A stretch of 64,000 bases of DNA, taken from the NCBI RefSeq assembly GCF_027579695.1, contig NC_083570.1:97033463-97097462 (forward strand), read 5' to 3'. The notes under the pieces were generated by a model. That model searched no databases. It was given only the letters and a program-made list of their open reading frames with translations, and was not told the origin of the DNA. Source of the DNA: Neoarius graeffei (Eukaryota; Chordata; Actinopteri; Siluriformes; Ariidae). The stretch's first letter is position 1. Every line of letters starts with the position of its first letter. Positions 1 to 64,000 of this stretch are shown one piece after another. Both the position numbers and the translations under genes were made by a program.

Positions 1-136
1 ACCAGCCATCCCTGCCTCTCAGTCCTCTTGCCACTGAACTTCACACACACATTCTCCCAACTCCCTTTTCCCCTGTTATTAATAAACTGTAGTTCGAGTG
101 CATTTGATCTCTTCTCCTGTCTGGTCTTTGACAGGA
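1..136 (+). mobile_element. Partial LTR-like 3' end
   Basis: This segment carries a poly(A) signal (ttaataaac at about 80-90) and ends in tttgacag. That is the layout of the 3' ends of the LTR copies at 48611-49018 and 30714-34838. The 5' part lies outside the window, so the call is tentative. Confidence 0.4.
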
Positions 137-665
137 TGCCCCTAGGATTATTCACTTTGCTGAAACAGACTTCTCGTGCAGTGGGAAAAAATGCATTGCT
201 ATGTGTTCCATATGTAGGAGAACTATCGATGAGACGATGGGGACAACCTCGAACTTCAATTGTCATTTGGTAAGACTCCACCCAAGAAGGAAGTGACACA
301 TGTTCATTGCTCTGTTGATAGCTGGGCTTGCTTGCTGACCAACGAACAAGCTAGTGTTAACCCTCTCTCATGTTATTTGCCCTGTTGATAGTGGGTGGGG
401 ATTGCTGAGTGATGAACAAGCTTTTTATCTGTAGCCTATTAACTAAAATGGGGCAGTCGAGCAGTAACGTTAGTCCAACACAGTAGCAGAGATGGTTTCA
501 CATAAAGGCAGCATCAGCCACCATCAAATGGTGCGGTTGGGGTCTTGTTCTCGGACTCGACTCGGATCAATAGTGGACTCAACTCGAAATCTTCTTTAAT
601 GACTCAGACTTGAACACCAGGGACTCGAGACTGGACTCGAAGTTTAGTAACTCGACTACAATTCT
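137..665. mobile_element. Right part of a DNA transposon rich in gactcgg repeats
   Basis: From about 510 this sequence is closely similar to 34915-35090: both have atcaaatggtgcggttggg or a variant, then repeated ggactcg motifs, ending ctcgactacaa. The 35-kb copy is bounded by inverted ends and a near 10-bp duplication, so this is probably the same non-autonomous family, cut by the window edge. No coding capacity is visible. Both copies lie next to an LTR end. Confidence 0.45.
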
Positions 666-1716
666 GGTTATTGGCATCATGAATTATGTGAATTATTCCA
701 CCTTTGCTTTCTAATAGTTAACCACTGAATTGTGTTCACTAATGACACACTGGTACAGGACAGAATGATTAATGGCAAGTCAATCCATGGACTTTGAAAG
801 GAGCGTATTCATGATGGAAAGCATGAAATCAATCCTACATTGTGTCAGAAAATGAAGGAGTGAGAAAAAATAAAAGATTTAGAAAAAGATGCCCTTTAAA
901 ATGCTGATAACATTTGACATTTTCAGAGTGATTGTAAAATGTCTGTATTACAAATATAGAAATATCATGCAAAACAATTTAAAGTTCAGACTTCAATAAA
1001 AATCTCATGTGCTAACCCAGTGCATGGTCTTTTCAGAATAGTATGAGAAATAGTTAAAATATTGTAAAGTTTTGAAGCTCTTTTATACAAGAACTGAAAC
1101 TTTTTTCTCATTTTCTCACAACAAAAAAAACTGAACAAAAGAAAGCTTCAATGTCATCTTTCAGTGCCTGTTGTTGTTGTGGTATAATTGTTGGTGTCTG
1201 ATCGCTTCTCCTGTTGTGGGAACCAAAAATTGGCCTGTCAGCTGTGCAAAACTATTATCTAGGACCTTCAATCGTGTGTTTTTTTGGGTTGTTTTTTTTT
1301 GTTGTTGTTGTTTTTTTAAAACACCAAGCACATAATGCCCCAGACTGCTTCTTTGAACAGCACAGGCCTATCTTATTGATGAACAATTACTCTCACCCTG
1401 CCATTACATATAAAGCAGGACAATTCCATTGGTATTTATAAAACTAAACACACCCATATGAGAGTAGCTAGAGCAGCAAACCCTCGGTATATAATTTATT
1501 GAGCCTGTTTATCCTGTTGCAGTAGCTATATCAATATATATCAAAAGTTCTGTTTCAAGGTGTCCAGCTATTGGCTGATTGAAGTGATTGATTCCATAAA
1601 GCCACTTCAACACTACACATTTGCTAATTTGGCTGACATTTTTATCCAAAGTGGCAACTTGGCAGTGCTAGGGGTTTGAATTCATGACCTTGCAAAGAAT
1701 ATTCCAAAGTCAAGTA
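666..1716. other. Unassigned AT-rich DNA downstream of slc34a1
   Basis: I see no convincing gene here. There are T-runs and short AT-rich tracts near 1282-1318, and short open frames without recognisable domains. Confidence 0.4.
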
Positions 1717-3330
1717 TAGTGTCTTGAAAAACTATTCATCCCCCTTGGTGTTTGTCCTGTTTTGTCGCATTACAAGCTGGAATTAAAATGGATTTTGAGG
1801 GGGGTTAGCACCATTTGATTTACGCAACATGCCTACCACTTTAAAGGTGATTTTTTTTTTAATTGTGACACAAACAATAACTAAGATGGAAAAACAGAAA
1901 TCTGGAGTGTAACACCCCCCCCCCCCCCAAAAAAAAAGGCAATACTCTGTAGAGCCACCTTTTGCCACAATTACAGCTGCAAGTCTCTTGGGGTATGTCT
2001 CTATTAGCTTAGCACATCTAGCCACTGGGAATTTAGCCCATTCCTCAAGGCAAAACTGCTCCAACTCCTTCAAATTAGATGGGTTGCATTGGTGTATAGC
2101 AATCTTCAATTTATGCCATAGATTCTCAGTTGGATTGAGGTCTGGGCTTTGACGAGGCCATTCCAAGATATTTAAATGTTTCCCTTTAAACCACTCCAGT
2201 GTAGCTTTAGCAGTATGTTTAGGGTCATTGTCCTGCTGGAATGTGAACCTTTATGCCAGTCTCAAACCTCTGGCCGAATCAAACAGTTTTTTTCCTCCAG
2301 ATTTGCCCTGGATTTGGTGCCATCCATCTTTCCTTCAATCCTGACCAGCTTTCCTGTCCCTGCAGATGAAAAACATCCCCACAGCATGATGCTGCCACCA
2401 CCATGCTTCACTGTAGGAATGGTGCTCTTAGGGTGATGGGAAGTGTTGGGTTTGCACCACACATGGCATTTCCCATGATAGCCAAAACATTCAATTTTCG
2501 TCTCACCTGACCAGAGAATCTTCTTCCATGTGTTTGTGGAGTCTGCCACATGCTGTTGGGCAAACTCCAAATGTGTTTTCTATAGCAAGTACTTTTTTTC
2601 TGGCCACTCTTCCATGAAGCCCTCCTCTATAGAGTGTAAGGCTTAAAGTGGTCCGATGGACAGATACTCCCATCTCTGCTGTGGATCTTTGCAGCTCCTT
2701 CACTGTTATCTTTAGTATCTTTGTTGCATCTCTGATTAATGCCTTCCTTGCCCAGTCTGTGAGTTTTGGTGGGCGGCCTTCTCTTATCAGGTTTGTGGTG
2801 GTGACATATCTTTACATTTTGCTATAATGGATTTAATGGTGCTCCCCAGGATATTCAAAGTTTGGGATATTCTTTTATAACCCAACCCTGATCTATACTT
2901 CTCCAAAACTTTGTCTCTGACCTGTTTGGAGGCTCCTTGGTTTTCATGTTGCTTGCTTAGTAGTGTAGCAGAGTCAGGGTCCTTCCAGAACAGGTTGATT
3001 TATACAGACATCATGTGACAGATCATGTGATACTTTGATTGCACACAGATGGATCTTAATCAATGGATTATGTGACTTATGAAGTGAATTGGTTGGACCA
3101 ACTCTTATTTAGGGGTGTAATACAAAAGGGTGTGAATACTTATGCACACTCCAGATTTCTGTTTTTCATCTTGTTGTTTGTGTCACAATAAAAAAAAAAT
3201 TGCACCTTTTAAAGTGGTAGGCATGTTGTGTAAATCAAATAGTGCTCAGCCCCCCAAATAAATTTAATTCCAGCTTGTAATGAGATAAAACAGGACAAAT
3301 ACCAAGGGAGAGGAATCTGTTGCAAAGCTG
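1717..3330 (-). mobile_element. Degenerate Tc1-like transposon
   Basis: The ends are long inverted repeats. The left has agtgtcttgaaaaactattc and a segment with ttacaagctggaattaaa; the right carries the inverted counterparts (tccagcttgtaatgag, ccaagggagaggaat). TA precedes the left end. Inside lies a broken Tc1 transposase on the minus strand. A relative is at 48289-49258. Confidence 0.88.
1783..2960 (-). pseudogene. Tc1-like transposase, frameshifted
   Basis: Fragments in several frames cover an N-terminal HTH region (RDKVLEKYRSGLGYKRIS near 2920-2860), a catalytic core with [13 protein letters not shown] and [13 protein letters not shown] (2262-2570), and the C-terminal PRQSPDLNPTENLW block (about 2150). 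Family members have Asp in W-S-D-E-T-K as the first DDE residue; here it reads Gly. With the frameshifts this predicts an inactive relic. Confidence 0.85.
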
Positions 3331-3457
3331 AATGAACTTGGAACTTGTGAAAACTGTGTAATATAAGAGATGCCTTATTATGCCAATCGCCTTGTTCAGA
3401 ATGGTTGAGTGACTTTATGATACCTGAGAAACACACCATGACTGTAGAGTATTATTA

Positions 3458-3690
3458 GGTATTACATTACATTGCATTACACTACAGGCATTTAGCAGAT
3501 GCTGTTATTCAGAGTGATGTACGACGAGCACACACACACACACACACACACACCCAGTGCCTGGGGAGCAGTTGGGGGTTAGGTACCTTGTTCAAGGGCA
3601 CTTCAGCCATGGATTTTTCCTGCCAGTCCAAGGAATTGAACCAGCAACCCTTTGGGCCCAAGGCTCCTTCTCTAACCTTTAGGCCATGGA
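3458..3690 (-). mobile_element. tRNA-derived SINE (family 2) in the slc34a1 3' UTR
   Basis: Read on the minus strand it starts with ggcctaaaggttagagaagg, has a box-B-like ggttcaattcc, a body with ctgctccccaggcactgg and a CA repeat, and a tail of tgtaatg repeats. A second copy is at 56484-56660. It starts about 10 bases after the slc34a1 stop codon, so it probably forms 3' UTR sequence. Confidence 0.72.
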
Positions 3691-3699
3691 ATATTGTTT

Positions 3700-57374
<53,675 letters not shown>

Positions 57375-57376
57375 GC

Positions 57377-57962
57377 CTGAAAAAAAAAAAAAAAACATGG
57401 ATGGAAGAAATAGGGCTGTGAAATAAACAATGAACACCATTTTCATTGTTATCTTCTATTCCAGGTATCCAGCTGACAGAGTCAGATATGACACACAATT
57501 TGTTGCGTTTTTGTTTTTTCCCCCCTGAATCACATCACTTATCTGTCAGCAAGTATGTGGCCTGAATTATAACCAGAGATGGTTAGTAGCGCATTACATG
57601 CAGTCTGTTACAGTCCCTTAAATTTATAATAAATGTTTACATTTTTAATGCATTTTTTTAAACAAATTTGGCAGGCCTGGCCTGTATGTTAACTCGGTCT
57701 GCTAATATTAACTTAATTTCTAGATGACTGGGTTTTGTCTAATCATCAATATCACTATCATTCTCAGTAGTCGTCTCTGTTGTTGAAATTTCAGCCCATA
57801 TTTTCTCTGTGCTTTCAGCGTTCGGTTATTTTGTGGATATTACCTAAAAGTAGCATTGAACTGAACTGAAGTTTGTTTTCTGCAGTATTTAAAAAAAAAC
57901 ATAACATTACTCTTTTGCTGTTTGTTGGTAAACAAACATTTTGATATAAAATTGTGTATTGT
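57377..57962. other. DNA upstream of coding exon 1
   Basis: No promoter or first exon could be identified. The first bases are the poly-T acceptor tract of exon 1. Confidence 0.4.
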
Positions 57963-57977
57963 AGAAATATCTTGAGG

Positions 57978-58346
57978 GGTGGCACGGTGGTGTAGTGGTT
58001 AGCGCTGTCGCCTCACAGCAAGAAGGTCCGGGTTCAAGCCCCGTGGCCGGCGAGGGCCTTTCTGTGCAGAGTTTGCATGTTCTCCCCGTGTCCGCGTGGG
58101 TTTCCTCCGGGTGCTCCGGTTTCCCCCACAGTCCAAAGACATGCAGGTTAGGTTAACTGGTGACTCTAAATTGATCGTAGATGTGAGTGTGAATGGTTGT
58201 CTGTGTCTATGTGTCAGCCCTGTGATGACCTGGCGACTTGTCCAGGGTGTACCCCGCCTTTCGCCCATAGTCAGCTGGGATAGGCTCCAGCTTGCCTGCG
58301 ACCCTGTAGAACAGGATAAAGCAGCTACAGATAATGAGATGAGATG
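57978..58346 (+). mobile_element. SINE family 1, copy K
   Basis: Full-length copy flanked by agaaatatcttgagg at 57963-57977 and 58347-58361, exact 15 bp. Confidence 0.95.
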
Positions 58347-58361
58347 AGAAATATCTTGAGG

Positions 58362-59111
58362 TTTCTTTCTTTCTTGCCAATTGGCAAACACTTATTTTAT
58401 TTTATTACTACTTTTTCAATGTTAACTGAAATTTCCTCCCCAATCTTTGTGTGCCCAGTTTCCATGCACCTACTGTAACCTCAGGAGTGGAACCCAATGC
58501 TGTTGTAGCTCATCCATGGCAAGGGTCTATGTATTGTGCATTCTGAGATGCTTTTCTGCTCACTGTGGTTGTAAAGAGTGGTTATTTGGGAACAACTTTT
58601 TTAAACACTGCTTTTGAATTCTTAATTCTGATTGGTTAGAAGGTGTTGATTATTTTTTATAACAGCATTTTTGACAATAGTGCTAGCTGTAATTTTAAAA
58701 AATTATATTAATGCACTCACTGTTATATTATGATTTCTATAGTAACAGCTAATGCACATGCAGATGCGCCACATAATCTAAAGCTGCTTTTATATGGGCA
58801 CTTGCACCGGAACAAGTTGTTCCCAGAACAAGTAGCCCCGGTGCAACTGCCTGTCTAAACACAATTTGTTCTGGAACAATTTGACACTGGTGGAGGCAAC
58901 TTCCTCCACTTTACGAGGTGGTGGAACTTGTTCCAGAACATCTTGTTCCAAAGCTTATGTTAGAAAGTAATTATAAATGGTCATTCTTTAATAAATTAAA
59001 CATTAGTAATCACAGATAAATTGCTCTGGTATAAGCAATGTTGGGAGGGTTACTTTTAAAATTTATCCCACTACAGATTACATGTCCTAAAATGCAATTT
59101 GTAGCGTGTTC
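58362..59111. other. Upstream DNA with MITE fragments
   Basis: 58490-58580 matches part of the gccactttattagg MITE (aacccaatgctgttgtagct, ctgctcactgtggttgtaaa). 58780-58960 has inverted parts (tggaacaagttg/caacttgttcc-type) of another small repeat. No gene. Confidence 0.5.
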
Positions 59112-59119
59112 CCTTAGAC

Positions 59120-59317
59120 CAGGGGTCTTCAATCCTATCCACAAAGGGCCAGTGTGGCTGCAGGCTTTCATTCCAACCAAGCAGGAGCTACACCTGATTT
59201 CACTTGTTTAATCATTTCACCCTCGTCTCCAGTCAACAATCAAGTGAGCCTCCAATTTGGCTGTAATGAAAGCCTGCAGCTACACCGGCCCTTTGCGGAT
59301 AGGATTGAAGACCCCTG
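59120..59317. mobile_element. Small hAT MITE with perfect target duplication
   Basis: The 21-base ends, starting caggggtcttcaatcctatc, are perfect inverted repeats. Inner halves also pair (gctgcaggctttcatt / aatgaaagcctgcagc). It is flanked by ccttagac at 59112-59119 and 59318-59325, exact 8 bp. 198 bp long. Confidence 0.95.
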
Positions 59318-59867
59318 CCTTAGACCACTGGATTGCTCAAAGTGAGTAACATATTTGAAATAGTTTGGATTACTTTCAAATTGTCTTACATTTCATATGA
59401 AAATATGTGGCATTCACAAGGTAATGCCTGCTCGACGATTCTGTTGACATTTGAGTAACCCTGAATGTACACTCACCAGCCACTTTATTAGGAACACCTA
59501 TCCACCTGCTGTTTTATGCAGTTCTCAAATCAGCTAATCCCTTGACAGCAGCACAATGCATCAAATCATGCAGATACAAATCAAGAGCTTCAGTTAATGT
59601 TCACTTCTTCAAACATCAGAATGGGAAAAATTGTGATCTCAAAGTGTGACTTTCTTTCACTGTGGCATGGGTGTTGGTTTGAGCCAGATGGACTAGTTTA
59701 AGTTTTTCAGAAACTGCTGATCTCCTGGGTTTTTCACACAAAAAAACAACAGTCTCGAAAGTTTACGCAGAATGGTGCGAAAAACAAAACATTGAATGAG
59801 CGACAGTTCTCTGGGTGGAAATAAACACCTTGTTGATAAGAGAGGTCAGAGGAAAATGGCCAGGATT

Positions 59868-60705
59868 GGGTTTTCCAAAAGCATAGTAGCACAAAGATCA
59901 TCGTTAAGTGGTAGAGCGAGCATCACAATGAACACACTCTCTCTCCTAGTTAAGATGCTCTTAGCATTAAGGCCAAGTTTACATTAGACCGTATCTGTCT
60001 CGTTTTCTTCACAGATGCACTGTCCATTTACATTAAAACGCCTGGAAATGCCGGGAAACGGGAATCCGCCAGGGTCCACGTATTCAATCCAGATCGTGTC
60101 TGGTCCGGTGCTGTGTAAACATTGAGAATACGCGGAAACGCGGATACGCTGTGCTGAGCTCTAGCTGGCGTCGTCATTGGACAACGTCACTGTGACATCC
60201 ACCTTCCTGATTCGCTGGCGTTGGTCATGTGACACGACTGCTGAAAAACGGCGCGGACTTGTATCACCTTTCATTAAAGAGTATAAAAGTATGAAAATAC
60301 TGCAAATACTGATGCAAATACTGCCCATTGTGTAGTTATGATTGTCTTTAGGCTTGCCATCCTTCCACTTGCAAGTGGTAAGTGACGCGCATGCCCGACA
60401 TGCACTGAGATCACACACAGCGGCTCAGTCCCAAATCACTGCTCGTGCACTCCACTCGCGCGCTCTGTGAGCTGCGCAGGGCCGGAGTGCGCACCCTCCA
60501 GAGGGCACTCGCTGTTCAGGGTGGAGTGATTTGGAGCGCAGGATGCCTGCGGAGCCGAGCGTATCCGTGTATTGGCGTTGCTGTGTGCACGCGAATCGTG
60601 TATTGGCGTTGCTGTGTGCACACTAATCGTTTTAAAAACGTTAATCTGATGATCCACTGATACGGTCTAATGTAAACCCCACCTAAGAGGCTTTTGGGAA
60701 ACTCA
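59868..60705. mobile_element. Second-level MITE (ttccaaaagc ends)
   Basis: Ends gggttttccaaaagca and, inverted, gggtgagtttcccaaaagcc. A short body with tagttaagatgctcttagca is split by the 59973-60680 element. Its target duplication may be gattgg. Confidence 0.65.
59973..60680. mobile_element. Third-level non-autonomous DNA transposon
   Basis: The ends are aagtttacattagaccgtat and the inverted gatacggtctaatgtaaacc. Internally, gtattggcgttgctgtgtgc occurs twice in tandem at about 60570 and 60600. No coding capacity. Confidence 0.8.
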
Positions 60706-60894
60706 CCCCAGATTGGTTCGAGCTGCCAGGAAGGATATAGTAACTCATAGCAACTCTTTATAACCGTGGTGAGCATAAAAGCATCTCAGCAAGCAACAGC
60801 AGAAGACCACATTGGGTTCCACTTCTGCAGCCAAGAACAGGAATTTTAGAATCAAGAACAAGTTCCTATTAAAGTGGCTGGCGTGTGTGTATTA

Positions 60895-61612
60895 ACACTT
60901 GCTGTAGAGGAGCAAATGCTATGAGTAGGTTCACAAAAGCTATTTGATATTTTGTCTGAGAGAGAGAGAGGGAGAGAGACCAATTTTTCCTTGACCTTTT
61001 CTTTATTTCCAGAACTGCAAGAGTGAAAAAAAAACCATTATAAACATGGTAATATACTGTTTTTGTACTGAATCTACTGTCAAATTAATATTTAGTTCTC
61101 ACTCAGTTTTCTGAAGTATATTTTGTGTTGCAATGAATTTTAAAAATGGCACAAGAGAAAGAAAAATACCTTTTCTTGATTTAAAATTATGAAAACAAAA
61201 TATAAGTCAGCCTATTACACAGACGTGTCCTGTTCAACGCTCAGTGGAACCCCTGCCTCATCAACCATAACCTGAAATCCTTTTGCTCACCAACGTAAAC
61301 AGTTTTTGGAGCAGCACTGCACATGAATAGGCTCCCCATAGAGATACCTGTAACGTTAGTTTTGAAGCTGCAATGCTGTACCAAGTGGCATAGCTAATAC
61401 TACCGGTAGCTAGGATAGATAACACAATAAGTGGTTTGCAAATGCAAATTTCCAGATATCAGTTGTCAATTCTGTTAATTAGGTAGCTATCTAATCGCTA
61501 GCTAGTTAGGATAGCCAAGCTAACCAGTAAGTCAGCAGACAACTTTAGCCAGAAAAAAAAAAAAAACCTTGCTTTGAGATGCTTCTTTAGGTTAGAAGTG
61601 GAGTCTTTTCAA
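60895..61612. other. Upstream DNA without recognised gene
   Basis: No features beyond a ga repeat near 60958-60979 and an A-run at 61554-61566. Confidence 0.4.
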
Positions 61613-61860
61613 GTCAAGTCAAGGGTTTTTTTTTTTTTATGTAGCACTTTTAATAATAGACATTGTCGCAAAGCAGCTTTACAGAAAATTAAAGACTTTA
61701 AACACGAGCTAATTTTATCCCCAATTTATCCCCAGTGAGCAAGCTTGTGGTGATGGTGGCAAGGAAAAACTCCCTCATATCATGAGGAAGAAACCTCAAG
61801 AGGAACCAGATTCAAAAGGGAACCCATCCTCATCTGGGTGATAACCGATAACGTGATTAT
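61613..61860 (+). mobile_element. LINE 3'-end-like repeat
   Basis: It starts caagtcaagtcaagg plus a T-run, then acattgtcgcaaagcagctt, atgaggaagaaacctcaaga and ggaaccagattcaaaaggga. The beginning resembles 56361-56450 and the L2-like tail at 30838. It has no coding part. Confidence 0.6.
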
Positions 61861-62669
61861 AAATAACTTACTTCTATAACAGTGTCCTGTATAGTCACAA
61901 AGTATAACTGTGAAACCAGGAAATTCATTATAGTTTTAACATGAAGTCTGTTTTGTTGAAGTTATAAACTGTTCATTGATGGAAACTTGAGTGCAAAACT
62001 TCATGACAACTGCAGTCCTAAAGTTAGCAAGTTAACTGTAGTCCTCAGCCATGGATGCATTACTGTAATGGCCCTTTTCCACTACCCTTTTTCAGCTCAC
62101 TTCAGCTCGCTTCAGCTCACTTCAGCCCGACACGGCTCGCGTTTCGACTACCAAAAACCAGCACGACTCAGCTCGTTTCAGCCCTGCTTAGCCCCTAAAA
62201 CTCGCACCGTTTTGGAGTGGGGCTGAAGCGAGCCAAGCCGTGCCGAGTGAGTCTGGAGGCGTGAGCAGACACTCCCCTGTGCACTGATTGGTGAGGAGGA
62301 GTGTCCTCACATGCCCACACACGCCCCGCGAGCGCGCTGGGATCTGTAAACACCGCAAACCCGGAAGAAAGAGAATTACGAATTATGAGAATTTCTGAAG
62401 GCTTATGCGCCTCGCCTCATCTATACGCTCTTGCCAGTCAGTATCTGTTGGCGTTGTCGGTGACAACAAGCCACAGCACCAAGACCAGCAACATTAACGA
62501 CTCCATGTCCTCCATGTTTATTGTTTACTATTCGGGTCGTGAGACTACTGCTTAAAAGCTCACTGAATCAGTGACATACAGAGCATCGTGGACGAGTTCG
62601 CGGAGCGCAAGGCTCGTCGTATGCCCTTCAAATAATGCGCGCAGTAGGCTATTGATGTTTTATTATGAC

Positions 62670-63480
62670 CAGTGTTGGGTACGTTACTTTCAAAAAGTAA
62701 TTAGTTATAGTTACTAGTTACTTTTCCCAAAAAGTAACTGAGTTAGTAACGGAGTTACTTTGTCATAAAAGTAACTAATTACCAGGGAAAGTAATTATTC
62801 CGTTACATTTTGTTCCCCCTCAAAAAAAATCAAATTCAATTAGTGTAATCATAATAAAAGTGAATGTTAAATGTGTTTAATGACTGAAATGGACACTTAA
62901 CAGAACCAATTAGTAATGTTATCTACACTATATTAATATTTTTGTGGGACAATGTGAGAAGACATATATCAAATGTAATATATTTTTGCAGTTATTAAAA
63001 TTATGTTACTAATTACTGGCCACTGACGAGGACAAACGCTTTGTTCCTCGACATAATGTGCATTGCATGTAAACACTCTTGCCTTTTATTTCAAGTAATG
63101 AAAAGTAATGTCTGTATTTCCAGTGTGAAAGCGCAGTGCTGGGCTGACCGCTCGCCATCGCTGGGTCTTCCGATTGAAAGCGTGCGCAGTAGTGCAGTAG
63201 GCGTGGCCTACCTACATATGTTGTCCAAATCTACTCTGATTGGCTTACTGTGCCGTTGTCTCGTGTCTCCCCGCCCCACACTAAAGCAGAGTAAAGAAAG
63301 GCTGAATGAGCAGCGTGCCAGATGAGAACAGCTTTAATAAAGTAACGCATAGTATTTTATTGTAAGTAACGGGAACGGCGTTATAACGATGTAAAAAGTA
63401 ATTAGTTAGATTACTCGTTACTAAAAAAAGTAACGCCGTTAGTAACGCCGTTTATTCTAACGCCGTTATTCCCATCACTG
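62670..63480. mobile_element. hAT-type MITE (cagtgttgggta ends)
   Basis: The ends are cagtgttgggtacgttac and the inverted cagtgatgggaataacggc. Many gtaac motifs lie inside both ends. It is flanked by attatgac (62662-62669) and attatgag (63481-63488), 7 of 8 matching. Confidence 0.85.
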
Positions 63481-63850
63481 ATTATGAGCCATGTACAGTA
63501 TGTCACCTAATGTTTTTTTGTTTCTGAGTTACATGTTCGTTTGAAGGACTTAATGTACAAAATAACATAGTTGCACCCCGTAGTGTTGAAATTGGTAAAC
63601 ACAGTGCATTCAGTGAGGTTTGCACCGCCCTCCTTTTATTTCTGACTCTTCCTGTCACCGTTGCAACCTCTGAGCGCTCATTCGTATGCCCTTCAAATAA
63701 TGTGCGCAGTATAGGCTATTGATGTTTTATTATGAGCCATGTACAGTATCCTAATGTTTTTTGTTTCTGAGTTACATGTTCGTTTGAAGGACTTGATGTA
63801 CTAAATAACATAGTTGCACCCGGTAGTGTTGAAATTGGTAAACACCGCAG
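63481..63850. repeat. Tandem duplication of about 220 bp, one copy split by the hAT element
   Basis: tatgcccttcaaataatg occurs at about 62620 and 63684, and gagttacatgttcgtttgaa at about 63527 and 63769. Thus 62615-62669 plus 63481-63600 is one copy and 63682-63850 the other. Confidence 0.82.
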
Positions 63851-64000
63851 TTGCGGACATTTTGTAGCCTAAAATGATGTTATGATAAGCTTTAATAAAG
63901 GGCCCGGTCATTTGCCCCGCCCCCGGCCCGGCTCTGACTTGTTCCGCCACTGTCACTGATGTCACTGTTTGCGCTGCTTAACGACATCACGTGACGTCCA

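Larger units (their letters stand above)
59471..60893. mobile_element. MITE of the gccactttattagg family, copy 2, carrying nested elements
   Basis: It has the same ends and body as 28417-28954. After aaaatggccaggattgg it is interrupted at about 59868 and resumes at about 60711 with gattggttcgagctgccagg. Confidence 0.87.
62074..64000. mobile_element. DNA transposon (ggcccttttccactaccc end), runs off the window
   Basis: The left end ggcccttttccactaccctt is followed by clustered cagctcacttcagctcg-type repeats, a fish MITE pattern. The other end is not in the window. It contains a tandem duplication and a hAT insertion. No transposase is recognised. Confidence 0.5.

Overview
This window is vertebrate nuclear DNA, almost certainly from a ray-finned (teleost) fish. 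Coding sequence is split into short exons with GT-AG introns. Bases are AT-rich. Everything between the exons is packed with fish-type transposons: Tc1/mariner, hAT, piggyBac-like, L2/CR1 and L1-like LINEs, a Penelope-like element, LTRs and tRNA-derived SINEs. The dominant SINE family makes me think of an otophysan such as a catfish, but I cannot verify that without a database search.

One host gene fills the window. On the minus strand, from about 57,376 down to 3,700, eleven coding exons join in phase into a 651-residue type II sodium-phosphate cotransporter of the SLC34 family. It is closest to SLC34A1 (NaPi-IIa). Both QSSS transport motifs, the electrogenic A-x-A-x3-D signature, the extracellular cysteine pair and a PDZ-type C-terminus are present. 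All phases agree and I found no internal stop or missing exon, so the gene looks intact. The first coding exon begins with a splice acceptor 2 bases before its ATG, so at least one 5' exon and the promoter lie further upstream, in 57.4-64 kb or beyond the window.

Intron layout (minus-strand order): intron 1 is about 0.1 kb and starts in a TG/CG repeat. Intron 2 (50.7-56.9 kb) has a piggyBac-like element and a Tc1-like element split by a SINE. Intron 3 (38.6-50.6 kb) holds a THAP-domain (P-like) transposon inside one SINE and itself split by an L1-like LINE and another SINE, then a Tc1 relic with a solo LTR. Intron 4 (35.9-38.5 kb) is mostly a degenerate minisatellite full of TTCTAGAA. Intron 5 (29.4-35.7 kb) is a stack of insertions: hairpin element, DNA transposon, LTR, L2 LINE and two SINEs. 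Intron 6 (21.4-29.3 kb) has a MITE split by a second piggyBac-like copy. Intron 9 (8.1-18.9 kb) has a nearly full-length CR1/L2-group LINE with a 19-bp target duplication, a Penelope-like element with inverted terminal repeats, and four copies of the main SINE family. Intron 10 (4.3-7.9 kb) has a hAT element with a perfect 8-bp duplication and a LINE tail.

Upstream (57.4-64 kb) and downstream (1-3.7 kb) of the coding exons I see only repeats and unrecognised DNA. All transposon genes appear broken. No rRNA, true tRNA, CRISPR or prokaryotic feature was found.
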